A stretch of 7,472 nucleotides of DNA from Bacteroidota bacterium (GTDB lineage: Bacteria > Bacteroidota > Bacteroidia > NS11-12g > UBA955), in NCBI GenBank assembly GCA_030836345.1, contig JAURQA010000158.1, forward strand, positions 1 through 7,472, written 5' to 3'. Below, in pieces: positions 1 through 6,684 of this stretch. Within the stretch, counting starts at the first letter, position 1, and the number at the start of each line of letters is the position of its first letter. The position numbers and the translations under genes were made by a program. The notes under the pieces are model-generated. The model saw only the letters and a program-made list of their open reading frames with translations. It did no database searches and was not told where the DNA came from.

Positions 1-1099
1 AAATGGTATCTCTATATACTTTTTGACAATTTAGATTATTGTAAATCAAACGAATTATTTGAGGGCCAAGTTGCTCAAAACGCACATCCTGTTCCCATGA
101 TCCGGGCATATTCACCTCCTTGCCATCGGGGGTAGTTAATATCCAAGATACTCTTCCAGCTCCTGGAGGTATGGAATCAACGGAAAAGGTAATTTCACCC
201 CCAATACACACAGAATCTCGAGAAGCTAATATTATAACATCATTTAAGCCCCTGGTCACATTTACATTAACAAAAAAAGTATCCTTACAACCCAAGTTAT
301 TCGCTGTATATACGATTGCCTGGTAGTTGCCTGATTTGGTGTAGGTATGTTTATGAGCTTTGGCTTTTAAATTGTCAATGGTCCCATCTCCCCAATTCCA
401 TGTAATAGAAGTGAAATCGCTAACCTTCGCAGTAGATGTATCGTATAAGGTCAAAGAAGTACTATCACACATGCTGTTCAAGTTGAAGGTATATTGAGGT
501 CTGGGAATAACCGTCTTTTTCAACGCAACGGTTAACGTGTCTTTATTGATACATCCACTGTCATCTACAATCTCTGAGTAAACGAAGAAATTTTTGGTTG
601 ATTGACCTCTGTAATTGAAACAGAAGTCCTGCGGAGTGCTCGGGTTTGTTTTTTTAAGCAATTGGCCATCATCCAAAAGAACTTGAATCCATGAAATCTG
701 CCTTCCAGAAGTGCTAAAGCTAGAATCTCTAATACAAATATTGTTGTTTGGGCGACAGGGGTCAGTAGACGCTGATGCTTGATATTGACGAACTGTTGGG
801 AGTGGATTAACATAAATTGTTACAGAGTCTGAGCATGGTTGTCCATTTACTGTGCAGGTGTAAACAATTTTTTTGGTACCAGAGGTATTAAAGGAGTATA
901 ATGCGACTGCTTGGTTATTTACCGAGCCTTGACCATTCATGTCCCATTTGTGGTTTGATCCAGAAGTATTCCCTGTAAATTGAATAGCGTTGAACACACA
1001 ATACTGACCACTTATCTTAATTTTGCATTGGGCATGTGCATTCAACGATATAAAGGCTAGCCAAAGAGAGCACAGTATTATATAGGTTTTATTCTGCAT
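1..1099 (-). CDS. PKD-domain secreted surface protein, C-terminus beyond window
   Basis: The frame is open from the ATG at 1099-1097 to the left edge without a stop, giving 366 visible residues; the C-terminus is outside the window. Residues 1-24 form a Sec signal peptide with a hydrophobic core and a likely cut after AHAQ. The rest is beta-rich, Thr/Ser/Asn-rich sequence with repeated Cys residues (25, 34, 82, 89, 115, 122, 160, 183, 211, 271, 298, 358) and no membrane segment. A PKD-like Ig fold is clear at about 200-283: WNWGDGT at 234-240, then HTYTKSGNY at 251-259. The flanking segments (about 25-100, 100-195, 285-366) look like further divergent Ig-like modules. Such proteins in Bacteroidota are usually exported through T9SS and end in a sorting or gliding-motility C-terminal domain; that end is not visible. 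It starts 21 bp after the di-heme gene stop, with no clear Shine-Dalgarno, so it is probably the fourth gene of the operon. The substrate or partner is unknown. The architecture is confident; adhesin function is inference. Confidence 0.88.
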   Translation of the reverse strand, partial: MQNKTYIILCSLWLAFISLNAHAQCKIKISGQYCVFNAIQFTGNTSGSNHKWDMNGQGSVNNQAVALYSFNTSGTKKIVYTCTVNGQPCSDSVTIYVNPLPTVRQYQASASTDPCRPNNNICIRDSSFSTSGRQISWIQVLLDDGQLLKKTNPSTPQDFCFNYRGQSTKNFFVYSEIVDDSGCINKDTLTVALKKTVIPRPQYTFNLNSMCDSTSLTLYDTSTAKVSDFTSITWNWGDGTIDNLKAKAHKHTYTKSGNYQAIVYTANNLGCKDTFFVNVNVTRGLNDVIILASRDSVCIGGEITFSVDSIPPGAGRVSWILTTPDGKEVNMPGSWEQDVRFEQLGPQIIRLIYNNLNCQKVYRDTI

Positions 1100-1120
1100 C
1101 AATTAATCGGATCTATATTT

Positions 1121-2251
1121 CTAGAACGGATTTGAGTATTTTGGGTTACTAATAAAAGTTGAATCAGTTAATGTTTGCAGAAAATTAAGCAAGTCTTGCT
1201 TTTGAGTGACCGTTAACCTCATTTGTTCTGGGGGCCCTCCTGGGCCGCTTACATGATTTGCTAAATTGGGCGATATATTTGGAGAACTAAAGTCAATGTT
1301 ATCGCTATAATGGTCAATTACTTCATTCAAACTTTGGAATCTGCCATCGTGCATGTATGGACCGGTTAATGAAATATTACGCAGGCTGGGCGATTTAAAG
1401 GTGCCATTATCGGTTGAATTACCAGTAATGGCGCCAGCTCCTAAGTCTGTAAATGATGCGTCTAAGCCATTATTAGTTATACCTCCTGCAAGAGGGTTTT
1501 GCGCTTGAAAAAGGATGCCTCCGTGACAGTGAAAACAATCTGCTCCTTGGTTTTGACCGCCTTGCAAGTTGGTTAGTGTTTGGAATAAGGTAAACCCCGC
1601 CTTTTCTGATGAGCTAAGTCCAGTTAAACTAGGCCCAGCTTTATCAAATCGGGAATTCGACGAAACTAGAGTAAGGAGAAACTGCTCCATGGCCATGCTC
1701 ATTTGACCAATATTTGGATCGGCATTAAATGCCTTTTTGAACCAATTTTGATATAATTCAGATTTTTTTAATCGGTCGTCTAATTCAGGTAAATTTAACC
1801 CCATTTCATTATGGGCCTGTATGGGTTCAAAAACCAAATTTGCTAATCTACTTTGTCTTCCATCCCAGAAAAACTTTCGACTGTAGGCCATATTAAAAAG
1901 TGCCGAGGCGTTGCGTTTTACTGGAAGTCCAAAAATACCTGTAGATGTTTTTTTGGGCTCAGCAAATGCATTTTTTTGCAAATGACATGAGGCACAGGAA
2001 ATGGTCATGTTAGCGGATAGCAACTTGTCGTAAAAGAGCAATCTACCTAGGTACACGCCCTCCTCTGTCAAAGGGTTATCTTTAGGTAAATCTGGAATCC
2101 CTAATGCTCTAGGAAATATGCTTGTGCTAACAATGGGTGTTGGTTTAAAGGATACAGAACTTGACGAGTATATAGGCTCACTTTTTCTGCATTGACTCAG
2201 AGAGAGAGCCAAGATAAAAAAGAGAATACTATATTTCAGAGTTTTTATCAA
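1121..2251 (-). CDS. Di-heme cytochrome c peroxidase/MauG-family lipoprotein, MbnH-like
   Basis: This 376-residue protein has a lipoprotein signal peptide (lipobox ending at Cys21) and two c-type heme sites, CASCH at 86-90 and CFHCH at 239-243, as in the bacterial di-heme peroxidase/MauG superfamily. FFWDGR (127-132) carries Trp129, 39 residues after heme ligand His90, and Glu149 follows 20 residues later; both spacings fit the inter-heme Trp and distal Glu of classical enzymes as I recall them. No His is evident where classical peroxidases bind the sixth position of heme 1. After PYMHDG (298-303), Tyr315 in VIDHY falls where peroxidases have the Met ligand of heme 2, as in MauG and MbnH. The adjacent MbnP gene makes Trp oxidation of MbnP the best guess for its job. 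The start is TTG at 2251-2249: an in-frame stop lies 6 bp upstream and no ATG gives a signal peptide. Translation is probably coupled to MbnP. Genome pipelines would call it cytochrome-c peroxidase; the family is near certain, the MbnH role inferred. Confidence 0.93.
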   Translation of the reverse strand: MIKTLKYSILFFILALSLSQCRKSEPIYSSSSVSFKPTPIVSTSIFPRALGIPDLPKDNPLTEEGVYLGRLLFYDKLLSANMTISCASCHLQKNAFAEPKKTSTGIFGLPVKRNASALFNMAYSRKFFWDGRQSRLANLVFEPIQAHNEMGLNLPELDDRLKKSELYQNWFKKAFNADPNIGQMSMAMEQFLLTLVSSNSRFDKAGPSLTGLSSSEKAGFTLFQTLTNLQGGQNQGADCFHCHGGILFQAQNPLAGGITNNGLDASFTDLGAGAITGNSTDNGTFKSPSLRNISLTGPYMHDGRFQSLNEVIDHYSDNIDFSSPNISPNLANHVSGPGGPPEQMRLTVTQKQDLLNFLQTLTDSTFISNPKYSNPF

Positions 2252-2257
2252 TAGGTA

Positions 2258-3037
2258 TTAGTTAACAGACTTTAGCGTGAAGACTTGTTTCATATTATTG
2301 ACCCACAAAGACATGAGTCTCATATCTTCTGACGAACCAGAATGATTAGTGCTTTGATTGGTGAAAGATAGTTCATTTGAGAAGAACTTATTTGCATCTG
2401 CCTCAATTGTGGCAATTTTAGGTGCATTGTTGCTCAATGTAAAATCTAAAATATATTCATGAGAAGAGAGCAAAGGATCTTTCGCTGTGTGATAGGAAAA
2501 CCCTGATTCACTCGTTGAACCAGAGGGCTTATATTTCCCTTCAATTGTATGGAATATGTATCCTCCTGCCCAGCCCCAATGTTGGCTATTAAAGTTTATA
2601 TTTAGAGGATGCGTTGGACCCCAAACAACGGGGTCTGCATGATTTGCTAAAGAATCAACCCCGATATTGTAAGCAATGCCTTTGTAGTTTCCCTCTGGAA
2701 TATTGGTGAAAGTAAAGCTTGGATCCGAGGATGCAAGATTTACATACATGTATCCATCGCCCAATTTTAACTTGGTATTATCTTCTTTTATGAGAGAAAC
2801 AGCAGACATAATTATGCCCCAATTTGAGACAAGAATATCCTCATTATGCATATTTATATTTCCAAAGGCCCTTGTGGTTAGGGGGTTGGCATCAAACATG
2901 GGTTTATAGGTAATGGTCAAGGATGCGAGGTCTTTTACCTCATTCTTGATTGGAGGAGGGCATTTTTTACAACCAATGACTGCTACTAGTAATCCCAATA
3001 GTAGAAACGTTACTTTCTTCATCTTTACTCTCTTCAT
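2258..3037 (-). CDS. MbnP-family copper-binding-type lipoprotein
   Basis: This is a 259-residue exported lipoprotein with a hydrophobic stretch ending in a lipobox at Cys23 (VIGC), followed by CKKCPPP. No acidic surface-export signal follows the Cys, so a periplasm-facing anchor is likely. The MbnP family is recognised by the central block: NPL/HPLNINF-type sequence at about 143-149, then HWGWAGGY at 153-160 and an IEGKY ending at 169. W154-G-W156 is the WxW motif. In the characterised methanotroph MbnP its first Trp is oxidised to kynurenine by MbnH, and the product binds one Cu(I). His residues at 143, 153, 163, 183 and 193 are candidate ligands. It lies 7 bp after the peptidase stop and 6 bp before the di-heme gene, the typical pairing. 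Two in-frame starts exist (3037 and 3022) within a 15-bp duplication; M6 gives a cleaner signal peptide. Family assignment is strong, copper binding is by analogy only. Confidence 0.88.
   Translation of the reverse strand: MKRVKMKKVTFLLLGLLVAVIGCKKCPPPIKNEVKDLASLTITYKPMFDANPLTTRAFGNINMHNEDILVSNWGIIMSAVSLIKEDNTKLKLGDGYMYVNLASSDPSFTFTNIPEGNYKGIAYNIGVDSLANHADPVVWGPTHPLNINFNSQHWGWAGGYIFHTIEGKYKPSGSTSESGFSYHTAKDPLLSSHEYILDFTLSNNAPKIATIEADANKFFSNELSFTNQSTNHSGSSEDMRLMSLWVNNMKQVFTLKSVN
2570..2578 (-). other. WxW motif codons of the MbnP-like protein (W154-G155-W156)
   Basis: The minus strand reads TGG GGC TGG here. In the studied MbnP the first Trp of the conserved WxW motif is converted to kynurenine by the di-heme partner before copper binds. 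By analogy W154 is the predicted modified residue. This is predicted from the motif and the gene pair, not shown by the sequence itself. Confidence 0.7.
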
Positions 3038-3041
3038 CTTT
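3012..3041 (-). repeat. 15-bp imperfect tandem duplication over the MbnP-like start codon
   Basis: On the minus strand the units AAAGATGAAGAGAGT (3041-3027) and AAAGATGAAGAAAGT (3026-3012) differ at one base. Each contains an ATG, and the period of five codons keeps both in frame, giving the N-terminus MKRVK-MKKV. The GAAGAGAG of the first unit could serve as a weak ribosome binding site for the second ATG at 3022. Confidence 0.85.
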
Positions 3042-3044
3042 ATT

Positions 3045-4976
3045 CTATTTTATAATTTCAAATTTCAGACTTTTTTGTTCATTTTTTAGCATCAACACAT
3101 AGAAACCCGTACTTAATTTGGAAACATCTATTTTTAAAACTCCCTCATTTTCAATGGCTTTTATGTTATTTAGCACAATTTTACCTGAAGCATCTATAAT
3201 ATTGACTCGTTCGAGAGGTATTTTGTTGCCTGATACGTACAAAGTATTGGATGTAGGGTTTGGCCAAAGTACAATCTCATCTCCGTACAAATTATAGTTT
3301 ATTCCTTTAACTGTATCTAGGGCCATCACATTAATATCTTCGTCAAAGACTACACTATCAATCTGTTCTTGGAGTTTAAAGGAATACGTTTCTTTCGCTT
3401 TTTGTGGGTAGACCGTTTTATATATGCGTTTCCCATTTTTTGTAATTAAGGTCAGCGGTACAGGAATATGAAAGAAAGCGTTGGATATTGGAGTTACGGG
3501 AGATTGATCTATTTCTACGGTAAATTGCGAAGCTCTTTGGGTCCAATTAATGTGAAGTATAGGGTATCCGTCTCCGTAATAAAACTCCGTAAAAAGGGTA
3601 TCTAAACTTCCTTTATATCCTTCGGATATGACTTCTTTAAAATCATTGGTTCTGGCAAATCCATAGGCGTGTTTGGGATGGTTCAGGTAACGTTTAACAT
3701 TTTTAAAGAACAAGGAGTCTCCTATCTTCCTGCGTATCATATGCAGCACAAATCCTCCTTTATTATACCTTAGGTATTGTTTAAATAGGTTACTTACATT
3801 TACGGTGTCCTGTGCTTTAACCGTTCCAGTGTTTGGGGTCATTCCCATAAGTCGGAACCAATATTTTATCTCTCTAAATGCAGCGGAATCTTGCAGGAAT
3901 TCTCGACTGAGTACCGTTGCATAAGTGGCGAAACCTTCATTCAACCAAAGGTCTTCCCATGAGCCACAAGTAGTGGCATCGCCAAACCACTGGTGAGCCA
4001 ATTCATGGGCAATGAGATCAGAATTAAATGAGCCCATAAAACTCATGGTTTGGTGTTCCATTCCACCGCCCCACATAAACTGGGCATGCCCGTATTTCTC
4101 TTTTGCAAAAGGGTAATCTCCAAATACGCGGTCAAAAGCTTTTAATATTTGGACAGTTGTGTCTGTCTGGTTTGGATATACGCTGGCAAATTGGGGAAAC
4201 ACATAATTGAGGATAGGCAATCCATCTGGTCGGCTAGGGATTTTGGCGTACTCCGTATACTCGCTATAATTGGTTACGGCTATAGCAACGAGATAGGTTA
4301 CGATGGGGTATCTATGCTTCCAATGATACTGGGTATTTAGTGCATTTATCTGTTTTTCACCAACGAGTAGCCCATTACTGGCCACTTTCATGTCCTTATG
4401 AGTGGTGATAAACAAATCTATGGAGTCAATTTTATCTAGCAAGGTCTGTTTACAAGGCCACCAGTGCGCAGCTCCATAGGGCTGAGAAAGGGTGTGAATA
4501 ATATCGTCTGTTGCATGCCGGTCTCGCACAAAATAGCCAAAGCCTCCACTGCTAACTGGGTTTCCATGGTAAAATACGGTTACAGAATCTATTTGCCCCT
4601 CCGTCCAGTTGGGTTTTAATATCGTAATTTTATTCTCGAGATGGATGAAAGGCAGTTTGTTGCGATTGCGAACTACACTGTCTACGATCATATTATTATT
4701 CAAATCAAATCGAATGGTATCTGTATTTTTAGTGATTTGAAAAATACTCATTACAGATCCAAAAATTGTGGATGAGGCCCTGGGAAATACGCTTAAGGAA
4801 ATTCTGTTATAGCCAATGGCGTAATTATATGGCTGGTTTTCAATGCCACGTCGTTCAAGTTCAAGTTTTTCAAAGGTCTCCCAATTTTTGCATTGGCTAT
4901 GTGCCAACGGATTGTGTTGGGCATTTGCTAAAGCGCAAAGCAAAAAAGATATTGCAATCAAAAACCATTTACGCAT
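3045..4976 (-). CDS. Secreted M1-family metallopeptidase with T9SS type A sorting domain
   Basis: This 643-residue protein has a Sec signal peptide (1-20, ending ANAQ), an M1/gluzincin catalytic region and a C-terminal T9SS sorting domain. The zinc site is HELAH at 324-328 with the third ligand Glu347 in LNEGF, the expected HExxH-x18-E spacing. The substrate-binding motif is GGGMEH (303-308), a variant of GxMEN. Tyr404 in RYNKGG fits the transition-state Tyr of the family. The N-terminal 20-280 is the beta-rich M1 domain. WPNPTSN (571-577) starts the sorting domain, which ends KFEIIK; it should direct outer-membrane passage and surface attachment or release. It hydrolyses peptides, probably from the N-terminus, outside the cell. 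It is the first gene of the four-gene block, with the MbnP-like gene 7 bp downstream (TAG stop). The start ATG follows a TACTTTTG element. Homologues are common in Bacteroidota; the enzyme class is confident, the true substrate unknown. Confidence 0.95.
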   Translation of the reverse strand: MRKWFLIAISFLLCALANAQHNPLAHSQCKNWETFEKLELERRGIENQPYNYAIGYNRISLSVFPRASSTIFGSVMSIFQITKNTDTIRFDLNNNMIVDSVVRNRNKLPFIHLENKITILKPNWTEGQIDSVTVFYHGNPVSSGGFGYFVRDRHATDDIIHTLSQPYGAAHWWPCKQTLLDKIDSIDLFITTHKDMKVASNGLLVGEKQINALNTQYHWKHRYPIVTYLVAIAVTNYSEYTEYAKIPSRPDGLPILNYVFPQFASVYPNQTDTTVQILKAFDRVFGDYPFAKEKYGHAQFMWGGGMEHQTMSFMGSFNSDLIAHELAHQWFGDATTCGSWEDLWLNEGFATYATVLSREFLQDSAAFREIKYWFRLMGMTPNTGTVKAQDTVNVSNLFKQYLRYNKGGFVLHMIRRKIGDSLFFKNVKRYLNHPKHAYGFARTNDFKEVISEGYKGSLDTLFTEFYYGDGYPILHINWTQRASQFTVEIDQSPVTPISNAFFHIPVPLTLITKNGKRIYKTVYPQKAKETYSFKLQEQIDSVVFDEDINVMALDTVKGINYNLYGDEIVLWPNPTSNTLYVSGNKIPLERVNIIDASGKIVLNNIKAIENEGVLKIDVSKLSTGFYVLMLKNEQKSLKFEIIK

Positions 4977-5110
4977 ACTTTACAAAAGTACAAAAGGATC
5001 ATGTAAGATATGCGTAAAAGTAAGAGATGTGTTTGTGCATAAAATAGATCTGTGGTGTAACATTTAGAACTCATTTTTGCACCTGTTAGGTAAAAATAAA
5101 TCTCCCTGAT
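4977..5110. promoter_or_regulatory. Divergent intergenic promoter region
   Basis: This 134-bp AT-rich gap separates the divergent peptidase operon and the transporter gene, so both promoters should lie here. On the minus strand there is an exact TAnnTTTG match (TACTTTTG, 4990-4983), the Bacteroidota -7 element, 6 bp before the peptidase ATG; no convincing -33 TTTG box accompanies it. On the plus strand the best candidate is CATTTTTG at 5072-5079, one base off consensus, 31 bp before the transporter ATG. No operator palindrome or RNA gene is evident. Confidence 0.45.
4981..4996 (-). repeat. 8-bp tandem direct repeat before the peptidase start
   Basis: TACAAAAG occurs twice head to tail (4981-4988 and 4989-4996). 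On the minus strand it reads CTTTTGTA twice and creates the TACTTTTG promoter-like element across the junction. It ends 4 bp before the peptidase ATG. Confidence 0.75.
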
Positions 5111-6056
5111 ATGCCCAAGCACTTTACCACATTTGTTATTGTCCTATTAGGTTTTATTTGGGGATCCAGTTATATCCTTATTTATAAGTCATTAAAAGCA
5201 TTTACCCCTATGCAAGTCGCGGGTCTTAGAATGTCTATTGGTGGGTTTATTCTTCTGCCTTGGGTTATTAAATATACTTTTTTTACTAAGAACATTCGGA
5301 GTTATAACCAAGAAAATAATTCGTTTAGCTTAACTCGACAGGATTATTTTTATTTAGCGGTTAGTGGTATCATTGGAATAGGCATTCCTTCATACCTTTT
5401 TTCGGTGGCTGGAAAGTTTATTCCAAGTGGTTTAAGCGGCATTATTACAGCACTTACACCAATTTTCACGATCCTTATTGGCACGCTTCTTTACCATGAA
5501 AAAATAACTAAAAAGGGAGCACTAGGTGTGCTATTTGGTTTGCTTGGAGTTATTGTCATATTTGCTCCTTCATTGCTTCAAACAACCAGTATCCCTATAT
5601 TTCCTACCTTTTTAGCACTTTTATCTACCCTCATGTATGGATATAATATTAATTTGATCAAACATAAACTAAGCCACTTGCCTCCTTTAGCTAAAACGGC
5701 TTTTCCCTTGTTTTTTGTGTCAGTTATTTATGTGCTGATATTGAGCCAAACCAATATTCAAGAAGTTTTTGAAACCCGGCCATCCCTTGCCTGGAAAGCC
5801 TTTAAATATGTTTTTCTTTTGGGCTTCTTCAGCAGTGCAGTGAGTATGCTTTTGTTTAATCTTATCATAAAAAAAACAACGGCTTTGGCCGTAAGTTCCA
5901 ATACTTTTATTATTCCTCTTGTAGCTGTTTTTTGGGGGGATACTTAATGAAGAGGTATTTACATGGAATAGTATAGCTGGCTTGCTGCTCATCATTGTTT
6001 CGCTGATTGTAATTATTAAACCTCCCAAAAAAGGAGAAGATATAAAAAGGGGTTGA
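5111..6056 (+). CDS. EamA/DMT-family transporter, interrupted by a frameshift near the C-terminus
   Basis: The gene encodes a ten-helix drug/metabolite transporter with two EamA repeats (about 8-152 and 163-306). The first repeat ends with the family pattern GTLLYHEKIT (124-133) and a long hydrophobic helix. As read, the frame stops at 5945-5947 after 278 residues, within the second repeat. Skipping one base in the run at 5928-5939 restores ILNEEVFTWNSIAGL and a final hydrophobic helix, matching the end of repeat one, and terminates at TGA 6054-6056. The restored protein has 314 residues, a normal family size. It would export or import a small metabolite across the inner membrane; the substrate cannot be told. 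It is a single-gene unit with its own terminator overlapping the stop. No strong Shine-Dalgarno precedes the ATG. The frameshift may be a sequencing error or a recent mutation. Family confident, functional state uncertain. Confidence 0.88.
5928..5939 (+). other. T6G6 homopolymer run with a one-base frameshift
   Basis: Six T followed by six G fall in codons 273-277 of the transporter. Reading straight through gives FWGDT and a stop. With five G the frame continues as FWGILNEE and for 38 residues beyond G276. A +1 shift is needed, opposite to the usual programmed -1 slippage. Confidence 0.8.
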
Positions 6057-6070
6057 TGAGACCCCTTTTT
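6044..6070. terminator. Bidirectional intrinsic terminator between convergent genes
   Basis: A perfect 10-bp stem (AAAAAGGGGT at 6044-6053 with ACCCCTTTTT at 6061-6070) closes on a 7-base loop. A T tract follows the GC stem in both directions, so it can end both the transporter transcript and the LTxxQ transcript (stop at 6085). The TGA of the frame-restored transporter opens the loop at 6054-6056. Confidence 0.88.
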
Positions 6071-6084
6071 CTATCTAAATTAAT

Positions 6085-6684
6085 TTATTTTTCATTCTTT
6101 CGCTCAGACTTCATCAAAGCAATTTGATCTGCTGTAAGAATCTCTTTTAAATCAGCCCTATACTTTACCCTTAGATCCTTCATCGCTTCCTTATCCAAAT
6201 CATTATCATTCTGCCGAATGGATTTCCTATCGGCCATGAGTTTTTTGTTTAAGGCCAAAATCAGTGGCTTTTGAGCATCTGTAAGGTTCAATTTTTCAGC
6301 CATTTTATTGGTCATTGATTGAGCATCTCTTTTCTTTTTAGGGTTTTCTTTGCGGTATTTTTTAATGGCTTTTTTCTTTTGTTTAACTGTCTTTATTTGT
6401 TCCGCAGTAAGAATTTCCTTGTATTTGTTTCTCAATTCTTTACGTAAAGCTTTGAGCTGCTCTTTGTTCGATCCTTCAAGGCTATCTAAGGCTATCGCTG
6501 CTTGAAACTTCGGGCAGTATTCAGCATGCAATGAGCTTACTTTAGATTGTTGTTGAATGTTAATTTGAATGGAGTCTTTAAGGAAATGCTCCATTCGATC
6601 CATTCGTTTGCAAGTTTTATCTGTGTTTTGGGCAAAGATGCTACTTGAGAAAATTAAGCTGCTGATGATTAATCCTATCTTCAT
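6085..6684 (-). CDS. Exported LTxxQ-motif protein, Spy/CpxP-like, two tandem units
   Basis: This is a 199-residue protein with a Sec signal peptide (1-19, ending IFAQ). The mature part is highly charged, Lys-rich and predicted helical. LTxxQ-type motifs occur at 92-96 (LTAEQ), 134-138 (LTDAQ) and 183-187 (LTADQ). Residues about 30-103 and 126-193 resemble each other: each ends in a K(E)ILTA(E/D)QI block after a basic R-K-Y-(K/R) stretch, so the protein appears to be an internal duplication. The family includes periplasmic chaperones such as Spy and CpxP, which bind unfolded proteins or stress sensors; a similar role is inferred. It is convergent with the transporter and ends near the shared hairpin. 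It lies 73 bp downstream of hutI and may be co-transcribed with it, although it has a strong ribosome binding site (AGAAAGGA), duplicated upstream. No metal-binding motif is clear. Confidence 0.85.
   Translation of the reverse strand: MKIGLIISSLIFSSSIFAQNTDKTCKRMDRMEHFLKDSIQINIQQQSKVSSLHAEYCPKFQAAIALDSLEGSNKEQLKALRKELRNKYKEILTAEQIKTVKQKKKAIKKYRKENPKKKRDAQSMTNKMAEKLNLTDAQKPLILALNKKLMADRKSIRQNDNDLDKEAMKDLRVKYRADLKEILTADQIALMKSERKNEK

Noticed and set aside
120..326. Small plus-strand reading frames at 120-326, 2703-2909, 4149-4340 and 4766-5067
   Set aside because: All are antisense to well-supported genes (the last also runs into the intergenic region), with no recognisable domain or start signal.
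565..813. 82-residue reading frame on the minus strand
   Set aside because: It lies in another frame of the PKD-domain gene, which is open through the whole region with signal peptide and PKD motif.
1121..2251. Simple hydrogen peroxide-scavenging cytochrome c peroxidase
   Set aside because: The family name fits, but the adjacent MbnP gene, the Tyr at the Met-ligand position and the missing distal His favour a MauG/MbnH-type modifying role. I cannot rule out peroxidase activity.
5928..5947. Programmed -1 ribosomal frameshift in the transporter
   Set aside because: The -1 frame reaches a stop soon (TAG at about 5974) and gives no family sequence; only the +1 frame restores the EamA end.
5720..6028. 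102-residue minus-strand reading frame opposite the transporter
   Set aside because: It is antisense to the EamA helices and has low-complexity, non-family sequence; the plus-strand gene explains the region.
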